64,000 nucleotides of DNA from Lonicera japonica (lineage: Eukaryota > Streptophyta > Magnoliopsida > Dipsacales > Caprifoliaceae). The DNA is taken from contig JAKCWG010000876.1 of NCBI GenBank assembly GCA_021464415.1, positions 1 to 64,000 of the forward strand, in the 5' to 3' direction. The position numbers were made by a program, and so were the translations under genes. Positions 1 to 12,116 of this stretch are shown here, in pieces. Each line of letters begins with the position of its first letter. Within the stretch, counting starts at the first letter, position 1. Under the pieces are notes generated by a model. That model ran no database searches, had not been told where the DNA came from, and saw only the letters and a list, made by a program, of their open reading frames with translations.

Positions 1-180
1 AAAACTTTGTGCATGTTTTTAGAATAAGTAAAAATCACAAGTGGATTTTTTATTGGAAAATTTGAAAAAATAAAATGTTAATATTTATCTATTAATTTTT
101 TATTTATTTATAAGTTTCAAACATGTACGATCATTGTAATATCTTGTAACTTATTTTGGGAAAGTTGATGACACTAGACT

Positions 181-500
181 ACACCAGTGGGGGGGTTCGA
201 GTGACGTAGTCAATTGATTACGTCGCCTATGATATACACAGGCGACGTAGAAACACATAAGTCTTTTTAAGTTTTCTTAGACGACGTAGGATAAAACTTC
301 GTCTCCTAGGATAAAACAATGCGGCGTAGTTATTATCTACATCGTCTAAGAATGTCTACTAAAATCCTTTTACCACCATCACTTTAAGTGATGGTCAACT
401 AGGGTTTGACGTGTCCTTTTAGGCGACAGACTTATATATCTTCGTCAACTTTAGTTAAGTCTTAGGTGACATGTGTAAATACTTATGTCTCCTAAAGGTC
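181..500. repeat. Left subterminal repeats of CACTA-1
   Basis: Degenerate copies of GGCGACGTAG and its complement TACGTCGCC alternate in both orientations, for example near 221, 241, 281 and 311. In CACTA elements such subterminal motifs bind the element's own protein (TNPA in En/Spm). Here the motif is far more eroded than in CACTA-2. Confidence 0.7.
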
Positions 501-543
501 TTTTCATCTTCAAAAAGTAGCAGCTCCTTTATTTTTGAGATTT

Positions 544-1470
544 GAAGGTTTTGGAGTGATTATTGGGCGATTTTAGCGACTTGAAGCTGAAAATCAACAT
601 TATTTCCTTCATTGATGGCTAATTTGATCTTTAGGTAGTTTATCTCTTATAAATATTAATTTTTAAGTAATTTTTATATTTATATATATGTTGAGATTTT
701 TGTAGAAAATGTATATTTGTTGTTGAAAATATGATATTGTTGTTAGTTGTTGTCCCTATTTGATCTCTTAGTTAATGTTATTGATAGTGGATGCTAATAT
801 TTTAGAAAAAATTTGTAAATTTGAAAATATTTATTTATTTTTGAAGGTTTTGGAGTGAATTTTGGGTAATTTTCGCGACTTGAAGCTGAAAATCAACATC
901 ATTTCCTTCATTAAAGGCTAATTTGATCTTTAGGTAGTTTATCTCTTATTAATATTAATTTTTAAGTAATTTTTGTGTTTATATATATGTTGAGATTTGT
1001 GTAAAAAATGTATATTTGTTGTTGAATATATGATATCGTTGCTAGTTGTTACCCCTATTTGATCTTTTTGTTACTGTTATTGATAGTGTATGCTAATATT
1101 TTAGTATAAATTTGTAGATTTGTAAATTTAAAAATAGATGTTTATTGTTCAAGGTTTTGGAGTGAATTTTGGGCAAATTTTTGGCGACTTGAAGCTGAAA
1201 ATTAACATCATTTTCCTCATTAAAGGCTAATTTGATCTTTAGGCGCTTTATCTCTTATTAATATTAATTTTTAAGTAATTTTTGTGTTTATATATATGTT
1301 GAGATTTGTGTAGAAAATTCATATTTGTTGTTGAATAAATGATATTGTTGTTAGTTGTTATCCCTATTTGATCTATTTGTTAGTATTATTGATAGTGGAT
1401 GCTAATATTTTTTAGTATAAATTTGTAGATTTGTAGATTTGAAAATATATGTTTATTGTTTAAAATATAT
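544..1470 (+). repeat. Three tandem copies of a ~300-bp unit in the CACTA-1 leader
   Basis: Units begin at about 544, 843 and 1,150, each opening with AAGGTTTTGGAGTGA and containing CGACTTGAAGCTGAAAAT. The period is 299-307 bp and the copies differ by scattered substitutions. The array lies between the subterminal repeats and the transposase start, where a leader or first intron would be. No coding potential is seen. Confidence 0.85.
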
Positions 1471-1490
1471 ATTGTTATATGATAGTGAAA

Positions 1491-4400
1491 ATGGATAAAT
1501 CTTGGATGCAATGCTTAAGAGGTTCAACGCAATTCATTGTGGAGGTAATCGATTTCTGTACGTTTGTACGAAAAAATGAAAACAGTGCGACGGGATTGTA
1601 TTTGTGTCCTTGCAAATGGTGTTACAATATGGGCACATAGCTAAGCTTGGATGACATATACTCCCATTTGACGAGTAACTATATAATGCCGTTATATACC
1701 TTATGGTACTTACACGATGAAGTACGAGAAATACAATAGTACATGGCGTTTTCGAGTAACAGTGTTGATGATTGTAGTAACCCAACTGTGGCGTTCGTGT
1801 AGATGCTTTTCCCTTCCGTGAATCGTATGATCCCCCTGGCGGTGATACTGTATTTCAGGCTGATCCAGTTGTCAAAGAAAATATGATGTTATATCAGGTC
1901 TCTTAGACTAAGCAATGACTCCACGGTATGAGGGTTGCTTAGAGCGTTGCAGCTGAAGTAGGGTTACAATATGACGGACACGGTCTTCAATAAGTGGGTT
2001 GTGAAAATGAATTAATTGTTAACCGAAGAAAACAAATATCTAGACTCATAAGCAGCTGCAAAGAAGATCTTGAAAAAGATCAGCATGGGTTATGTGGTGA
2101 TCCACGCTTATTACTACAGTTGCTTCTTGTTTTACAAAGAGGGTGCATATCTAGATCAATGTCTCATTTGCGGTGAGTCGAGATGGGAACAAGATGATAT
2201 AGGTGGTGGTAAGCGGATTGCCTAAAAGACTGTTTGGCACTTCCCTTTGGTATCGAGGTTGTAGCGTCTGTACATGTTCGAACGCACTACAAAAGAAATG
2301 CGGTGGCACGGGAAAAGAATAGCAAAAGATCCTGAATTTCTGAGACACTCAGCGGATGGAGAAGCATGGAAAGATTTCGATAGGTGAAGTATATATTTAC
2401 AGTTTGTATTTGTATATATATATAATAATTAATAAACTGTTTATATATTCGAGTATTGTTTTGTTTTGTCATTTTCAGGTCACATCCGCAATTTGCGTCG
2501 GAGTTCAGAAACGTGCGCCTCACTCTAGTGTCCGATGGGTTCAGTCCCTATGGGTCTATGGCTGTGTCGTACAGTGCTTGACCTATTATTGTGATGCCTT
2601 GTAATTTGCCTCCATCATTGTGTATGAAGAATGAAATTAACATGTTAGTGATGCTTATATCTGGCCTGAAGTATCTGAGAAAGTGTCTCAATGTGTTTAT
2701 GAGACCAATTATCGAGGAACTTAAAATGTTGTGGGAGACGGGGGCAGACTTGGGATCGATACGGTGAAAAGGCATTCAACATGAGGGCAGCCATGATGTG
2801 GACCATAAGCGACTTCCCAAGATTAGGGATGTTGAGAGGCATTCAGACGAAAGGGTACAAGGGGTGTCCCATATATTTTTCAATATTGATGCAGTGCACA
2901 ATAATGGAAGAATGTCATATCAGGGCGTACGTAGATAGCTACCCTTAGATCACCACTATCGGACTCGGCCAGTAGTGTTTAATAGTAAACAAGAGTTCAG
3001 AACTGCCCTACCAACTATGTCAGCAAGTTAGGTTTACGCAGCGACCATTAAGCATTTATACCCTCTTCAATCGACGTATCTGTATAACGACTTCAAACAG
3101 GTACACCTCTTAATACATGATGTTGTACCGAGTTTGTAATTTCAATTAAGTTTTAATGAGTTTGCATCCACCTTTTCAAGGACCTAAAAAGAGAACCTCT
3201 TGGACTCACGTCATTATATTTTAGGAGCTGCCTTACTGGACTACATCTAGTGTGAGACATGCATTAGATGTCATGCACATCGAAAAAAATGTGTGCGACA
3301 ACGTCTTGATCACTGTTCTAGGTCTTGATGGAAAGACTAAGGATGATGCGAAATCTCGTATAACTCTAGAGAAGAAAGGGCCGTCAGGCAAAGTGTTGCT
3401 ACCTCAGGCTGATTACACAGTTCGGCCTAGGGATTAGAGGGTTTTATTTGATTATATTGCTGGTGTTAAGTATCCAAGAGGTTATGCGGGAAGCCTAAAT
3501 AATAAGGTCAAAGTCTCTGATAAAAAGTTCTACGGACTGAAGACTCACGACTGCCATGTCATGCTTCAGCGTGTTCTTCTGGTGGTCATCCGGCCATATT
3601 TGGGAAGTCAAGTCGCCGATGTGCTAGTAGCGTTGTCCTGACTCTTTAAGATGATATGCACCCAGGACTTGAAGAAATCGGATGTCTGCCAAATGCAAAG
3701 CGATATTGTCATGATTCTCTACAAGCTGGAGATGATCTTTCTGCCAACTTTCTTTAGCATCATGGTCTATCTCTACATCCACCTACCCGAACAGGTCCTA
3801 CTCATCAGTCCCGTACATTATACCTGGATGTTTTCTACTGAAAGGTATGAATTATTTTTCACTGTTCATAATTATATATATCCTTACTATATAACTGCGC
3901 AATTTTATAGGTAGCTCGGCGAATTCAAGAAAGTTGTAAAAAATAAGCGTTACCTAGATGGGTGTATTGAAGAGTAAAACATCATGCACAAGTGTGTGAC
4001 TTACATCAATAACTATCTCGATGATCCTAACGCGAGTGATGAAAACATTCTAGAGGCACCTCGGTGGAACATATCAGTTGTTTTTGATCTCGTGAAGCCA
4101 AGCAGTTGCGTCAGGACCGCCAGCCTGAGGAGAGCACAAATCGGGACGGCTCACTGATGTGTGATGAAAAGCTGTACCGAAGCACAACGGTATATAGACA
4201 TTCACCAAGATCAATTTACTGACCTAGCTCCAAACGGGACTGATGAGGAACGTATTGCGTCGTTTCTTGACCATGTCCCTAAATGGGTAAACATTCAACC
4301 TTAACTTACTTGTATTTGTTGCATGCATTTGACTTATGTTGCATATATTTTGTTATGCAGATACACGATCTGTACAGTAAAGGTGCTTCTAAATACAATC

Positions 4401-5764
4401 GGGAGGTACAGATTTTAGCATCTAGGTCTATGTGTTGCACCATTTATTCAGGTGTGACGTAAACGGTGTCAAGTAATGGCCAGTGACATCACATACTACG
4501 AGATTCTGCAGGCTGTTGTCCAACTAAGATTTGTGTGTGTATTATAAATAAGTATATTCTTTGGGAGAATATTTTGGATTGATTTCTCGGCTTTGTAAGG
4601 CACTAATGGTCCATGGGGTTGACTTTACATACCCTGATTCGTGTAGAGGGATCCGGCTTTCATAGCGGTAGGAGGACCCCGCGAGGCAGCATACCCTACA
4701 CCACTAGGTGGTCCATGGGGGGACCCAGCTTTGGGGGCTGCATACCCTAACCTTGGGGGCTTAGATCACGATTGCTGTGCACAGTTGAGTAAATCTTAGA
4801 TATCAGATGTGAGACGAGATTGACGGTTACTAGATTGGTGCCTATAATTGTCCTACAATTATATTTCCTTATGATACTTTGTTATAATAACATTTTTGTT
4901 CCTTATTGATAAATTCTTATTATATAATCGGGGCCATGATAGTATTTGACATGCACTTCATATAAAATGGTATATATATACACATGCATGGTTTTAAAAA
5001 TGTATTATGCTTATAAAAACCTTATAGTTCCCACTGAGCCCGTGTTTGGCTCACTCCTATTTTTCAAACCAGTTTTGTTGGTACTTCCTTGGGGTGGCAC
5101 GCGATAGAAAACCTCTGGTGACCGTATAAGTTTTGGTCGTCCGTGGATGACTTACATCTCATGAGTCATATATATATTAATATAAGTTGTACAATTTGTA
5201 TTATTGTTGTATTCAATTTTATATATAAGTGATGTACAAGGCCTTTTATAAACTATTGGGACCTCGTTGGAGGAATTGTTATTTATTGAACTGCTTGATG
5301 ATTTATGACTTCAAAAGTGTGGAGTTTTGTTTCTATTTAAACTTTCTTTATAATTTATAAGTTAGTTTTATTGAAATTACAGACTCCACATGCCAAAATT
5401 TTCTGAAAAATGCGGCCTTATTTGAAATTTTCTATTATATAAATTCTAAGTTATGCATTCCAACCCGCCGTCGTGCACAGCACCGTGATTAACTGGGTTG
5501 CGGAGGTCCAAATCTCATAATGGGATTCGGGGCGTCACACACGTCATCTCCTCCACACTCTCCATTCAACTTCACTGCGATGTGCATTCAAAATCTTATT
5601 ATTCTTAATGAAATGAAGAAAGATTGGGATGTTGAATCGGCAAAAATTAAAGAGAGCTTGAAAAGGATGTGAGGAATGCTTGAGGAAGCGACGAAGGGAA
5701 ATCGTGAGATGGTAGAAGCCGAGGAGAGACAGAAGAAGAAGAAGAATAAGAAGAAGAAAATTTG
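1491..5764 (+). pseudogene. TNP2-like CACTA transposase, broken
   Basis: A reading frame begins ATG at 1,491 with MDKSWMQ and a CPCKWC motif, matching the N-terminal transposase-associated domain (Cys-rich, typically starting MDKSWM). Further on are a KEM-WHGKRIAKDPEFLRH stretch (about 2,290), an exon from about 2,480 with SHPQFASEFRNVRLTL, NMRAAMMWTISDFPRLG (about 2,780), HALDVMHIEKNVCDNVL (about 3,255) and GLKTHDCHVMLQRVL (about 3,535). All are hallmark blocks of TNP2 in the expected order. Introns with GT-AG ends are visible at about 2,386-2,478. Stop codons and frameshifts occur throughout (for example near 1,640, 2,765 and 3,437), and an LTR fragment sits in the 3' part. A lysine-rich tail after 5,540 ends at about 5,764. 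In active elements this protein cuts the CACTA ends; here it is dead. Confidence 0.88.
4545..5539 (+). mobile_element. Truncated long LTR (same family as the two 2.8-kb solo LTRs)
   Basis: The right end GGGATTCGGGGCGTCACA matches the reverse complement of the start of the solo LTR at 26,950. Internal matches include CTTATAGTTCCCACTGAGCC and ACATGCCAAAATTTTCTGAA. It interrupts the 3' part of the TNP2-like pseudogene. Only about the last kilobase of the roughly 2.8-kb LTR is present, so the left boundary is a truncation that I place only approximately and no target-site duplication can be shown. Confidence 0.7.
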
Positions 5765-6141
5765 ATTTTTTTTGTTTTTTAAAGTATTGTTCTATTTTTT
5801 TAACATATTGTTCTATTTTTTTATTTATAATGAAAATTACTAATTAATATTTTAATATTTTTTCTAAGTTCAGTCACAACTTAACCATATTAATTTTCTC
5901 CACTTATGCAATACATGTTAAACTTTGAACTTTTAATTGAATAGGGAAATGTTAGAAATAAACAAGCCCCAGTAATGAGGATTACCGGCCCCAGGAATGA
6001 GGATTACTAGCCACAATAATCCATCTTATTAGCCCAAGTAATCCGTTAGAGCAAGTTTAAAATAGCTGACTTATTTAGATTTTCATATTCCACCAATTTG
6101 TGACAATGACTCAAACACAAGCATTCATACAATAGTGACAA
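5765..6141. other. AT-rich 3' flank with a GGATTAC/GTAATCC motif cluster
   Basis: 5,765-5,940 is AT-rich and without features. From about 5,955 to 6,050 several copies of GGATTAC and its complement occur next to GGCCCC or GCCCA, for example at 5,980 and 6,000. The same motif recurs at about 15,205 and 17,590-17,680 in CACTA-1. No gene is visible. Confidence 0.5.
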
Positions 6142-6459
6142 ATGAAAATAAATGGTGTACAAGATGAGATACAGAGAAATAACTTCTTTCCCATTGATGA
6201 TTGTAGAATTACAAAGGAAGGACTTCGAGATCCAACTGATTACATATTCAAAGTAAGAAATAAACGAGCCCCAAAAAGTTTAAAACTAAAAGATGGGAAA
6301 TATAGCACCAAGTGTTCAACAAATAATAAAAGAGAGTGGTCTTATGAAGATAACCCCCCGCAAAATAATAGGTTCTCTCTAACTGGAGAAAATCTACGTG
6401 ATAAATGGGCAGGTGACTGCGCTGCTAAGGGCAACTTGTCAACGAGCCCCAAAAAGTGA
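6142..6459 (+). CDS. Unrecognised 105-codon ORF
   Basis: The frame is open from ATG to stop and encodes a basic, lysine- and asparagine-rich protein (MKINGVQDEIQRNNFF at the start, ending STSPKK). I recognise no domain. It lies between the end of the TNP2-like pseudogene and the Tat-like insertion, so it could be a remnant exon of either or a chance ORF. There is no supporting splice or promoter signal. Confidence 0.25.
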   Translation: MKINGVQDEIQRNNFFPIDDCRITKEGLRDPTDYIFKVRNKRAPKSLKLKDGKYSTKCSTNNKREWSYEDNPPQNNRFSLTGENLRDKWAGDCAAKGNLSTSPKK

Positions 6460-6703
6460 AACTCCCTAGGAATCCCAGATCAACTTAAAGGAGTCAATCC
6501 AAAAAGACCTTCAAGAGAAAGAACAAAAGAGGGGGGACTGGGACTGCACAGCTAAGGAAAAGACTAGATGATGGGAAAGAAACCACCTATTTTTCGGGTG
6601 GCAAATCCTTGATTCATAGAAATACATGGGTAAACATGTTATTTCCGATAGATTAAGGTAAGTTTTTTCATCACTTGACCTTCTCTCTTTCCCCCTACCC
6701 TAA

Positions 6704-6895
6704 TCACTCACGCAGTTGGTCCCTCTTTGCGGTCACGGAGGCAAGACGTTGCTCTAGGTCTCTAATGGTCTGGATCAGATTTTTCATCTTCTGAACCTCT
6801 CTTTCAAGTCTTTCCACCCTCCGGAAAAGTTTATCAACTGCACTAGGAGTCACATGAGGCCTATAAGAACTGTTAGCCTCTGAAACATTATCCAT
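6704..6895 (-). CDS. Coiled-coil C-terminal exon, probably of the antisense mobile-domain gene
   Basis: A 63-codon frame runs to a stop at 6,704. It contains heptad-like leucines and charged residues (KLFRRVERLEREVQKMK, then LEQRLASVTAKRDQL), predicting a coiled coil. It lies downstream of, and on the same strand as, the four exons at 7,347-11,205. I cannot identify a clean acceptor before it, so it may be a last exon or a separate small ORF. Confidence 0.4.
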   Translation of the reverse strand: MDNVSEANSSYRPHVTPSAVDKLFRRVERLEREVQKMKNLIQTIRDLEQRLASVTAKRDQLRE

Positions 6896-7136
6896 TGGTA
6901 ATAGTATTAGAAATGTGATGAGAAAGATGTAAACCTGATAGGATGGAATGGGTTACTTATAGCCTGAGTCCCGCGCTGCCACGTGGCTAAACCCCCTAAC
7001 CGCCAATTAATAACCTGACGACTCGAAATGATGATATGCATGTGTAAAGTCACACAAAAAAATTTATATAAAAATTATAAGGATCTAATTGTTAAAAATA
7101 CACATGTTATAGTGTGCATTAATTCTACACCATCTA

Positions 7137-7290
7137 TATTATAAGGGAAGGAAACATCACATCATCAATTTATCTTATTGACGGCTCACATTTAATTACA
7201 ATAAATAAGATAATTTTCTATATTTTAAGGGAAGGAAACATCACATCATCATTTTATCAAATCGACGGCTGACATTTAATTATAATAAAT
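7137..7290. repeat. Two direct copies of a ~78-bp sequence
   Basis: AAGGGAAGGAAACATCACAT occurs at about 7,143 and again at about 7,219, each followed by ATCATC, TTTATC, a GACGGCT motif and ACATTTAATTA. The copies lie between the coiled-coil exon and the main body of the antisense gene. No coding role is visible. Confidence 0.75.
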
Positions 7291-7346
7291 AATATAAGAT
7301 AAACAGATATAAGAGAATAGCAGAAGACAGAATAGAAGAGACATAC

Positions 7347-10300
7347 CTCGTCACCCACGCGGTCGACCAGATAGTCAAAAGTATCCTCGGGTAAAGGATA
7401 CTCAGGCACGGTGTAGCGGCGAAGATCGGCACCAATGTACGTAATGTCCCGAGGAAGGGATGGGATGTCAACCAGAGGAATGGATGGACCCGCTGGTACC
7501 GCTGTAGAAGTAGATCCACCCTCCTCACGAATCGGGAACAAAAGGGGCCGGGAGGAAGAACCACCAAGTCTAGGAGAGCGAGCCGGAGGGCCCATAACAG
7601 TAGATGGAAGAGGGGTCAATGTGGCGTAGGTACGAACACCTGGAGGATCCACCATAGCCGTCGCTCTCAAAGGTGGGACCCCGCTAGAAGGAGTGGTCGC
7701 AGCAGCAGGAGGGGTCCGCCCAAACTGCTCATAGTCGACCCCAAAGTCTGCAGGCTCCCAGGACCGCTCTGAAAAATCTACTGCACCTCCCTCAGTAGCC
7801 TCAGCAACCTCAAAAATAGCCCTCGGAGATGCTGACGGACCAGTGGAGAATTCAAAACCCTCAGCAGGCTGCTCCTTTCTAGGCGTAGTCTGAGGAGGTT
7901 GCTCTGGAACAGTCGCTGTCCCACCTCCCTCACCGCCCTAGGGTCTATCATCGCCTCCCTCAGCACCAGCAGGAACGTCCTTCTCTCTCTCAGGGTCATT
8001 ATCGTCAGAGTCCAAAATGTTGTCCCTCTGATCGAGGACAGGCGGCAGCTGACCGGGAACTGTTCGGGACAAATGAGTCTGTCCTCGTATGTAGTTGGGA
8101 TCACCTCCCAACGCCCGGTACCTCTCATAGAAGACCCGTCCCTGAGTCCCCTTCGGCTCCCTCATCAAGTAACGGGCAGCGAAGACAGCATAATCTCCCC
8201 CCTTGGTCAACATTTGAAAATCGAGCCCGTAAACCAACGCCTGCACCGTCACCGAATCGATCTCGCCCGTCCGCCTCATCAGAACTGGCGGGAATGAAGG
8301 AACTCTAGGCCACTGGGCCGGTGTGTGCTGGCGAATGACTCTCTCACCCAAGTAGAAATGAAGGCCGTACTCGTCTTTAATAAGCCGCCTGGTCTTCGAG
8401 GCAGTCAGAGTGCGGCCATATCCGAAGTGGAGGCCCAAATCACCCCAGGGGGCCCACTCAATCTGAATAAGAACAAATTTTATTTCAGTTATTTGTATTC
8501 TATTTTACTAGTTAATTATTAAAAAGAAAAAAAGAATACTAAGATATTTACCTGCTCCTCTAACAGGTCATGGACGACAGTAGCTCCGGTCTCCCGAGTT
8601 CGGCATACATAGGGAGCCTTGTAGTTCCCCGCAATGAATCGGCAGAGAAAAGGAAACTGATCCTCGTTCTCGACGAGGAGATCCACCTGGGCACGACCCA
8701 GACGGGTATATGACACGAACCAACTCTGAAGAGGAGACAAAGAAAATCAGCAACAACATATAATAAATATAAGGGACTGAAGCAAAGATAAGGGAACAAA
8801 AGTGTATACCTCCCACAGCAAAGAAAAGCCCTTGAAGTTCAGGGCTAGATGGCGAGATACCTGGTCCATAGCATCGTACAAAACAGCCAGAATAAAACCG
8901 CCCCACTCGTAGTCGAATATAATGCTGAAGTCTTTGAGATAAGGCAACCACCAGAGATGGGATGTGTCCCCCCCTCTGGCCTCGAACAGATCATGGAGCG
9001 TCAGCAAGAGAAGAACACGGGCATACTGACGCGCCTCCTGACGGGTCATCGGCGCTCCAGAAGCAACTAGCCGGGCTCTCTCTGTAGCCAGGCCCATAAC
9101 CAGGACATTCCGAGGAATCGTGTCGCCCGAACTCCGTCGCTCAGGAAACCACCCTAGTGCGCCCACGATGCCCTCTGCCGTCAGACGCAAAGGGACATCA
9201 ATCTGGATAGGGACCCCCTGATGGAATCCCGGTTAGAGCAAATAGGTCCATGGGGGTCATCGTCATCTCCCCCCAACTCTAGTGGAAGGTATGAGTGGTG
9301 TCCCACCAATGACAGGCCAGAGCCGACACCAACACAGCCGCCCAAGATACCCGCTCTGGGAGGGCATTGAAAAGAGGACCAAATAGAATCGCAAAGAGCA
9401 ACTCCTGGACAGGGGTCAGTGCCTGCCGCCACTCTAAGGAAATAATGTTGGGAGAACCCCAACCTCGGCCGACCCACTACAGACAAAATAGAAATATAAA
9501 TTATGAGAAACCTGAGGGTATTTTGGTGTAATTATGAGAATTATAGGGTTATAGGGGTAAAATATGTAATTTTCCAAACCTGAGAGTACTTTGGTGTAAT
9601 TATGAGAGATATAGGGTTATAAGGGTAAATTATATAATTTTCCAAACATAAGGGTACTTTGGTGTAATTGTGAGAGATATAGGGTTATAGGGGTAAATTA
9701 TGTAATTTTCCAAAACCTGAGGGTACTTTGGTGTAATTATGAGAGATATAGGGTTATAGGGGTAAATTATGTAATTTTCCAAAACCTGAGGGTACTTTGG
9801 TGTAATTATGAGAGATATAGGGTTATAGGGGTAAATTATGTAATTTTCCAAAAATTGAGGGTACTTTGGTGTAATTATGAGAGATATAGGGTTATAAGGG
9901 TAAATTATGTAAATTTTCCAAAACCTGAGGGTACTTTGGTGTAATTATGAGAGATATAGGGTTATAGGGGTAAAATTATGTAATTTTCCAAACCTGAAGG
10001 TACTTTGGTGTAATTATGAGAGATATAGGGTTACAAGGATAAATTAGGTAATTTTCCAAAATCTGAGGGTACTTTGTTGTAATTATGAGAGATATAGGGT
10101 TATAGGGGTAAAATTATGTAATTTTCCAAACGTGAGGGTACTTTGGTGTAATTATGATAGATATAGGGTTATAGGGGTAAAATTATGTAATTTTCCAAGC
10201 CTTAGGATACTTTGGTGTAATTATGAGAGATATAGGGTTATAAGGGTAAATTATGTAATTTTCCAAACCTGAGGGTACTTTGGTGTAATTATGAGAGATA

Positions 10301-11205
10301 TATGGTTACAAGGGTAAATTAGGTAATTTTCCAAAACCTGAGGGTACTTTGGTGTAATTATGAGAGATATAGGGTCATAGGGGTAAAATTATGTAATTTT
10401 CCAAACCTGAGGGTACTTTGGTGTAATTATGAGAGAAATAGGGTTATAAGGGTAAATTATGTAATTTTTCAAACCTGAGGGTACTTTTGTATAATTATGA
10501 GAGATATAGGGTTACAAGGGTAAATTAGGTAATTCCAAAACCTGAGGGTACTTTGGTGTAATTATTAGAGATATAGGGTTATAGGGGTAAAATTATGTAA
10601 TTTTCCAAACCTGAGGGTACTTTGGTGTAATTATGAGAGATATAGGGTTATATGGGTAAATTATGTAATTTTCCAAACCTGAGGGTACTTTGGTGTAATT
10701 ATGAGAGATATAGGGTTACAAGGGTAAAATTATGTAATTTTACAAACCTGAGGGTACTTTGGTGCAATTATGAGAGATATAGGGTTAATAGGTGTAAATT
10801 ATGTAAATTTTTCAAACCTAAAGGGTATCACAAGTAAAAGTATGTGTTCGCTAAATCGGGCATTATTTTTAGGCAGACATGCATACTAACATTGTTCAAA
10901 ATACATCTAGGAAACGACATAAATAATAGAACAAATAAATACACGAAGAGAAGACATACCAGAGACCGTCGACGGATCTCATGAGACACAGGCTCCATCA
11001 AAAGCCAAGGAACGTCCGGGATTGGAGCAGCCCGGGTCACATCCCGATAGACCACCACCCGACCGCGGTCTACCCCATCCTCGCCATACCAGTCAAGGTC
11101 CTCCCAGTCATCATGGTGAGGGCTACACCGGAGAACGCCCTGAGCGTCGGTAAATGTGACCTCTTTCTGGTCACCTTCCAATCTATTAGGCTGAGTAGGG
11201 TCCAT
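7347..11205 (-). pseudogene. Plant mobile domain (PMD, aminotransferase-like) protein gene, antisense in the Tat-like element
   Basis: Four exons can be modelled with GT-AG ends, all in phase 0: 11,205-10,960 (starts MDPTQPNRLEGDQ), 9,476-8,810, 8,725-8,552 and 8,462-7,347. Exon 2 holds the diagnostic PMD block WGEMTMTPMDLFALTGIP, followed by DYEWGGFILAVLYDAMD and LALNFKGFSLLWE. Exon 4 encodes a Pro/Ser/Thr- and acid-rich tail. Related domains occur in MAIN-type nuclear proteins and in transposons; their biochemical role is not established. It is broken by an in-frame stop just before WGEM, a frameshift near 9,215 and a TAG at 7,938. Intron 1 (9,477-10,959) is filled by a minisatellite. A TATA box and palindromic motifs lie upstream. 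The exon model is by eye. Confidence 0.75.
9500..10825. repeat. Minisatellite, ~68-bp unit, about 19 copies
   Basis: The unit contains CCTGAGGGTACTTTGGTGTA, then ATTATGAGAGATATAGGGTT, then GGGTAAATTATGTAATTTTC. It repeats head to tail with point changes and 1-2-bp indels. The array fills intron 1 of the antisense PMD gene, with only about 25 bp before the exon 2 acceptor and about 135 bp after the exon 1 donor. It produces spurious ORFs on both strands. Confidence 0.95.
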
Positions 11206-11341
11206 CTTTGTATAAATGGAGTAATGAGAAGGTCGAAAAATCAGAAAAGCGGCAGGGCTTCCGTGCTTAAAAGAAGAGAGAAATAGAGCTAGAGAGAGAA
11301 AGAGAAAGGAGAGAATAAAGTGGAATGAGCTCAGCAAGGGA

Positions 11342-11425
11342 CTTATATAATGAACCAGTTTGTCGCGCGACAAATGGGCTCATTGTCGCGCGACAAAGAG
11401 CCTTGCACCGAAATGTCGCGCGACA
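11342..11425 (-). promoter_or_regulatory. Promoter of the antisense PMD gene with three TGTCGCGCGACA palindromes
   Basis: On the minus strand TTATATAAG (about 11,350-11,342) forms a TATA box about 140 bp upstream of the ATG at 11,205. Perfect 12-bp palindromes TGTCGCGCGACA lie at 11,361-11,372, 11,384-11,395 and 11,414-11,425, the nearest about 11 bp from the TATA box. The stretch between TATA and ATG is CT-rich on the coding strand, as in many plant leaders. The same palindrome recurs in the LTR at about 13 kb. Confidence 0.65.
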
Positions 11426-12116
11426 TATTGGTCCCCTCTCCTGATTTTTTGACCTTTGTCTCATTTTATCTCCTACAGGGGTACTTCAGAGAAACAGTTT
11501 TCGAAAAACTTGTTAAATACCGCACACCCAGGATGAAAATTTGAGGAAAAGAATTCCAAATCATCTCTCCGAAAATGCGAGAACAAATACAAACGGTTAA
11601 AGTAGTCTCTAATCTCCCAAGAAGGACCGAGACCATCAATGAGAAAAAGCAGAATATCAAGATAAGACGGGAATAGAAAAAATTGAAAGAGTAGAAAAGA
11701 GAAAGAACCCGCATGAGCTCCCAAAGCAAGCGAGAGAAACATAAATGCAGAGTGACAGGGAGAGCCACACCAAAAGTGACAGCTAGGCCAAAATCGGCTC
11801 AGGGCTTCGTTTTGGGTGAGTAAGGCTCCTGATCACAACAAAGGGTTAAAAAGACTCCTGGTCAAAAACAGAAAAGGCCAGGAAAAGTCTTTCCCAAAAA
11901 GAGGGAGAAATAAGGGCATCGAAAACAGAGTTCGATGTGGGCCCACCAAAAGAGAAAACTAAGAAGAGAACAGAGATCAGAGATTGAACTTTCAAACAAA
12001 TTTTCTTTTCAGCACGATACAGATTAGACCCCGAGAAGCTCTTTTCACCCTCACAAATTTCTCTCTCTCACTCTAGCAGTCTAAGAGAGACAACAAACAA
12101 ATTCACCAGAGTACAA
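11426..12116. other. Spacer between antisense promoter and tandem repeats
   Basis: I find no domain in either strand. The ORFs here are short, overlapping and of low information. The stretch fits the untranslated region between the antisense gene and the LTR of the Tat-like element. Confidence 0.4.

Noticed and set aside
9630..9851. 73-codon minus-strand ORF with a repeated peptide
   Set aside because: It is a by-product of the 68-bp minisatellite.
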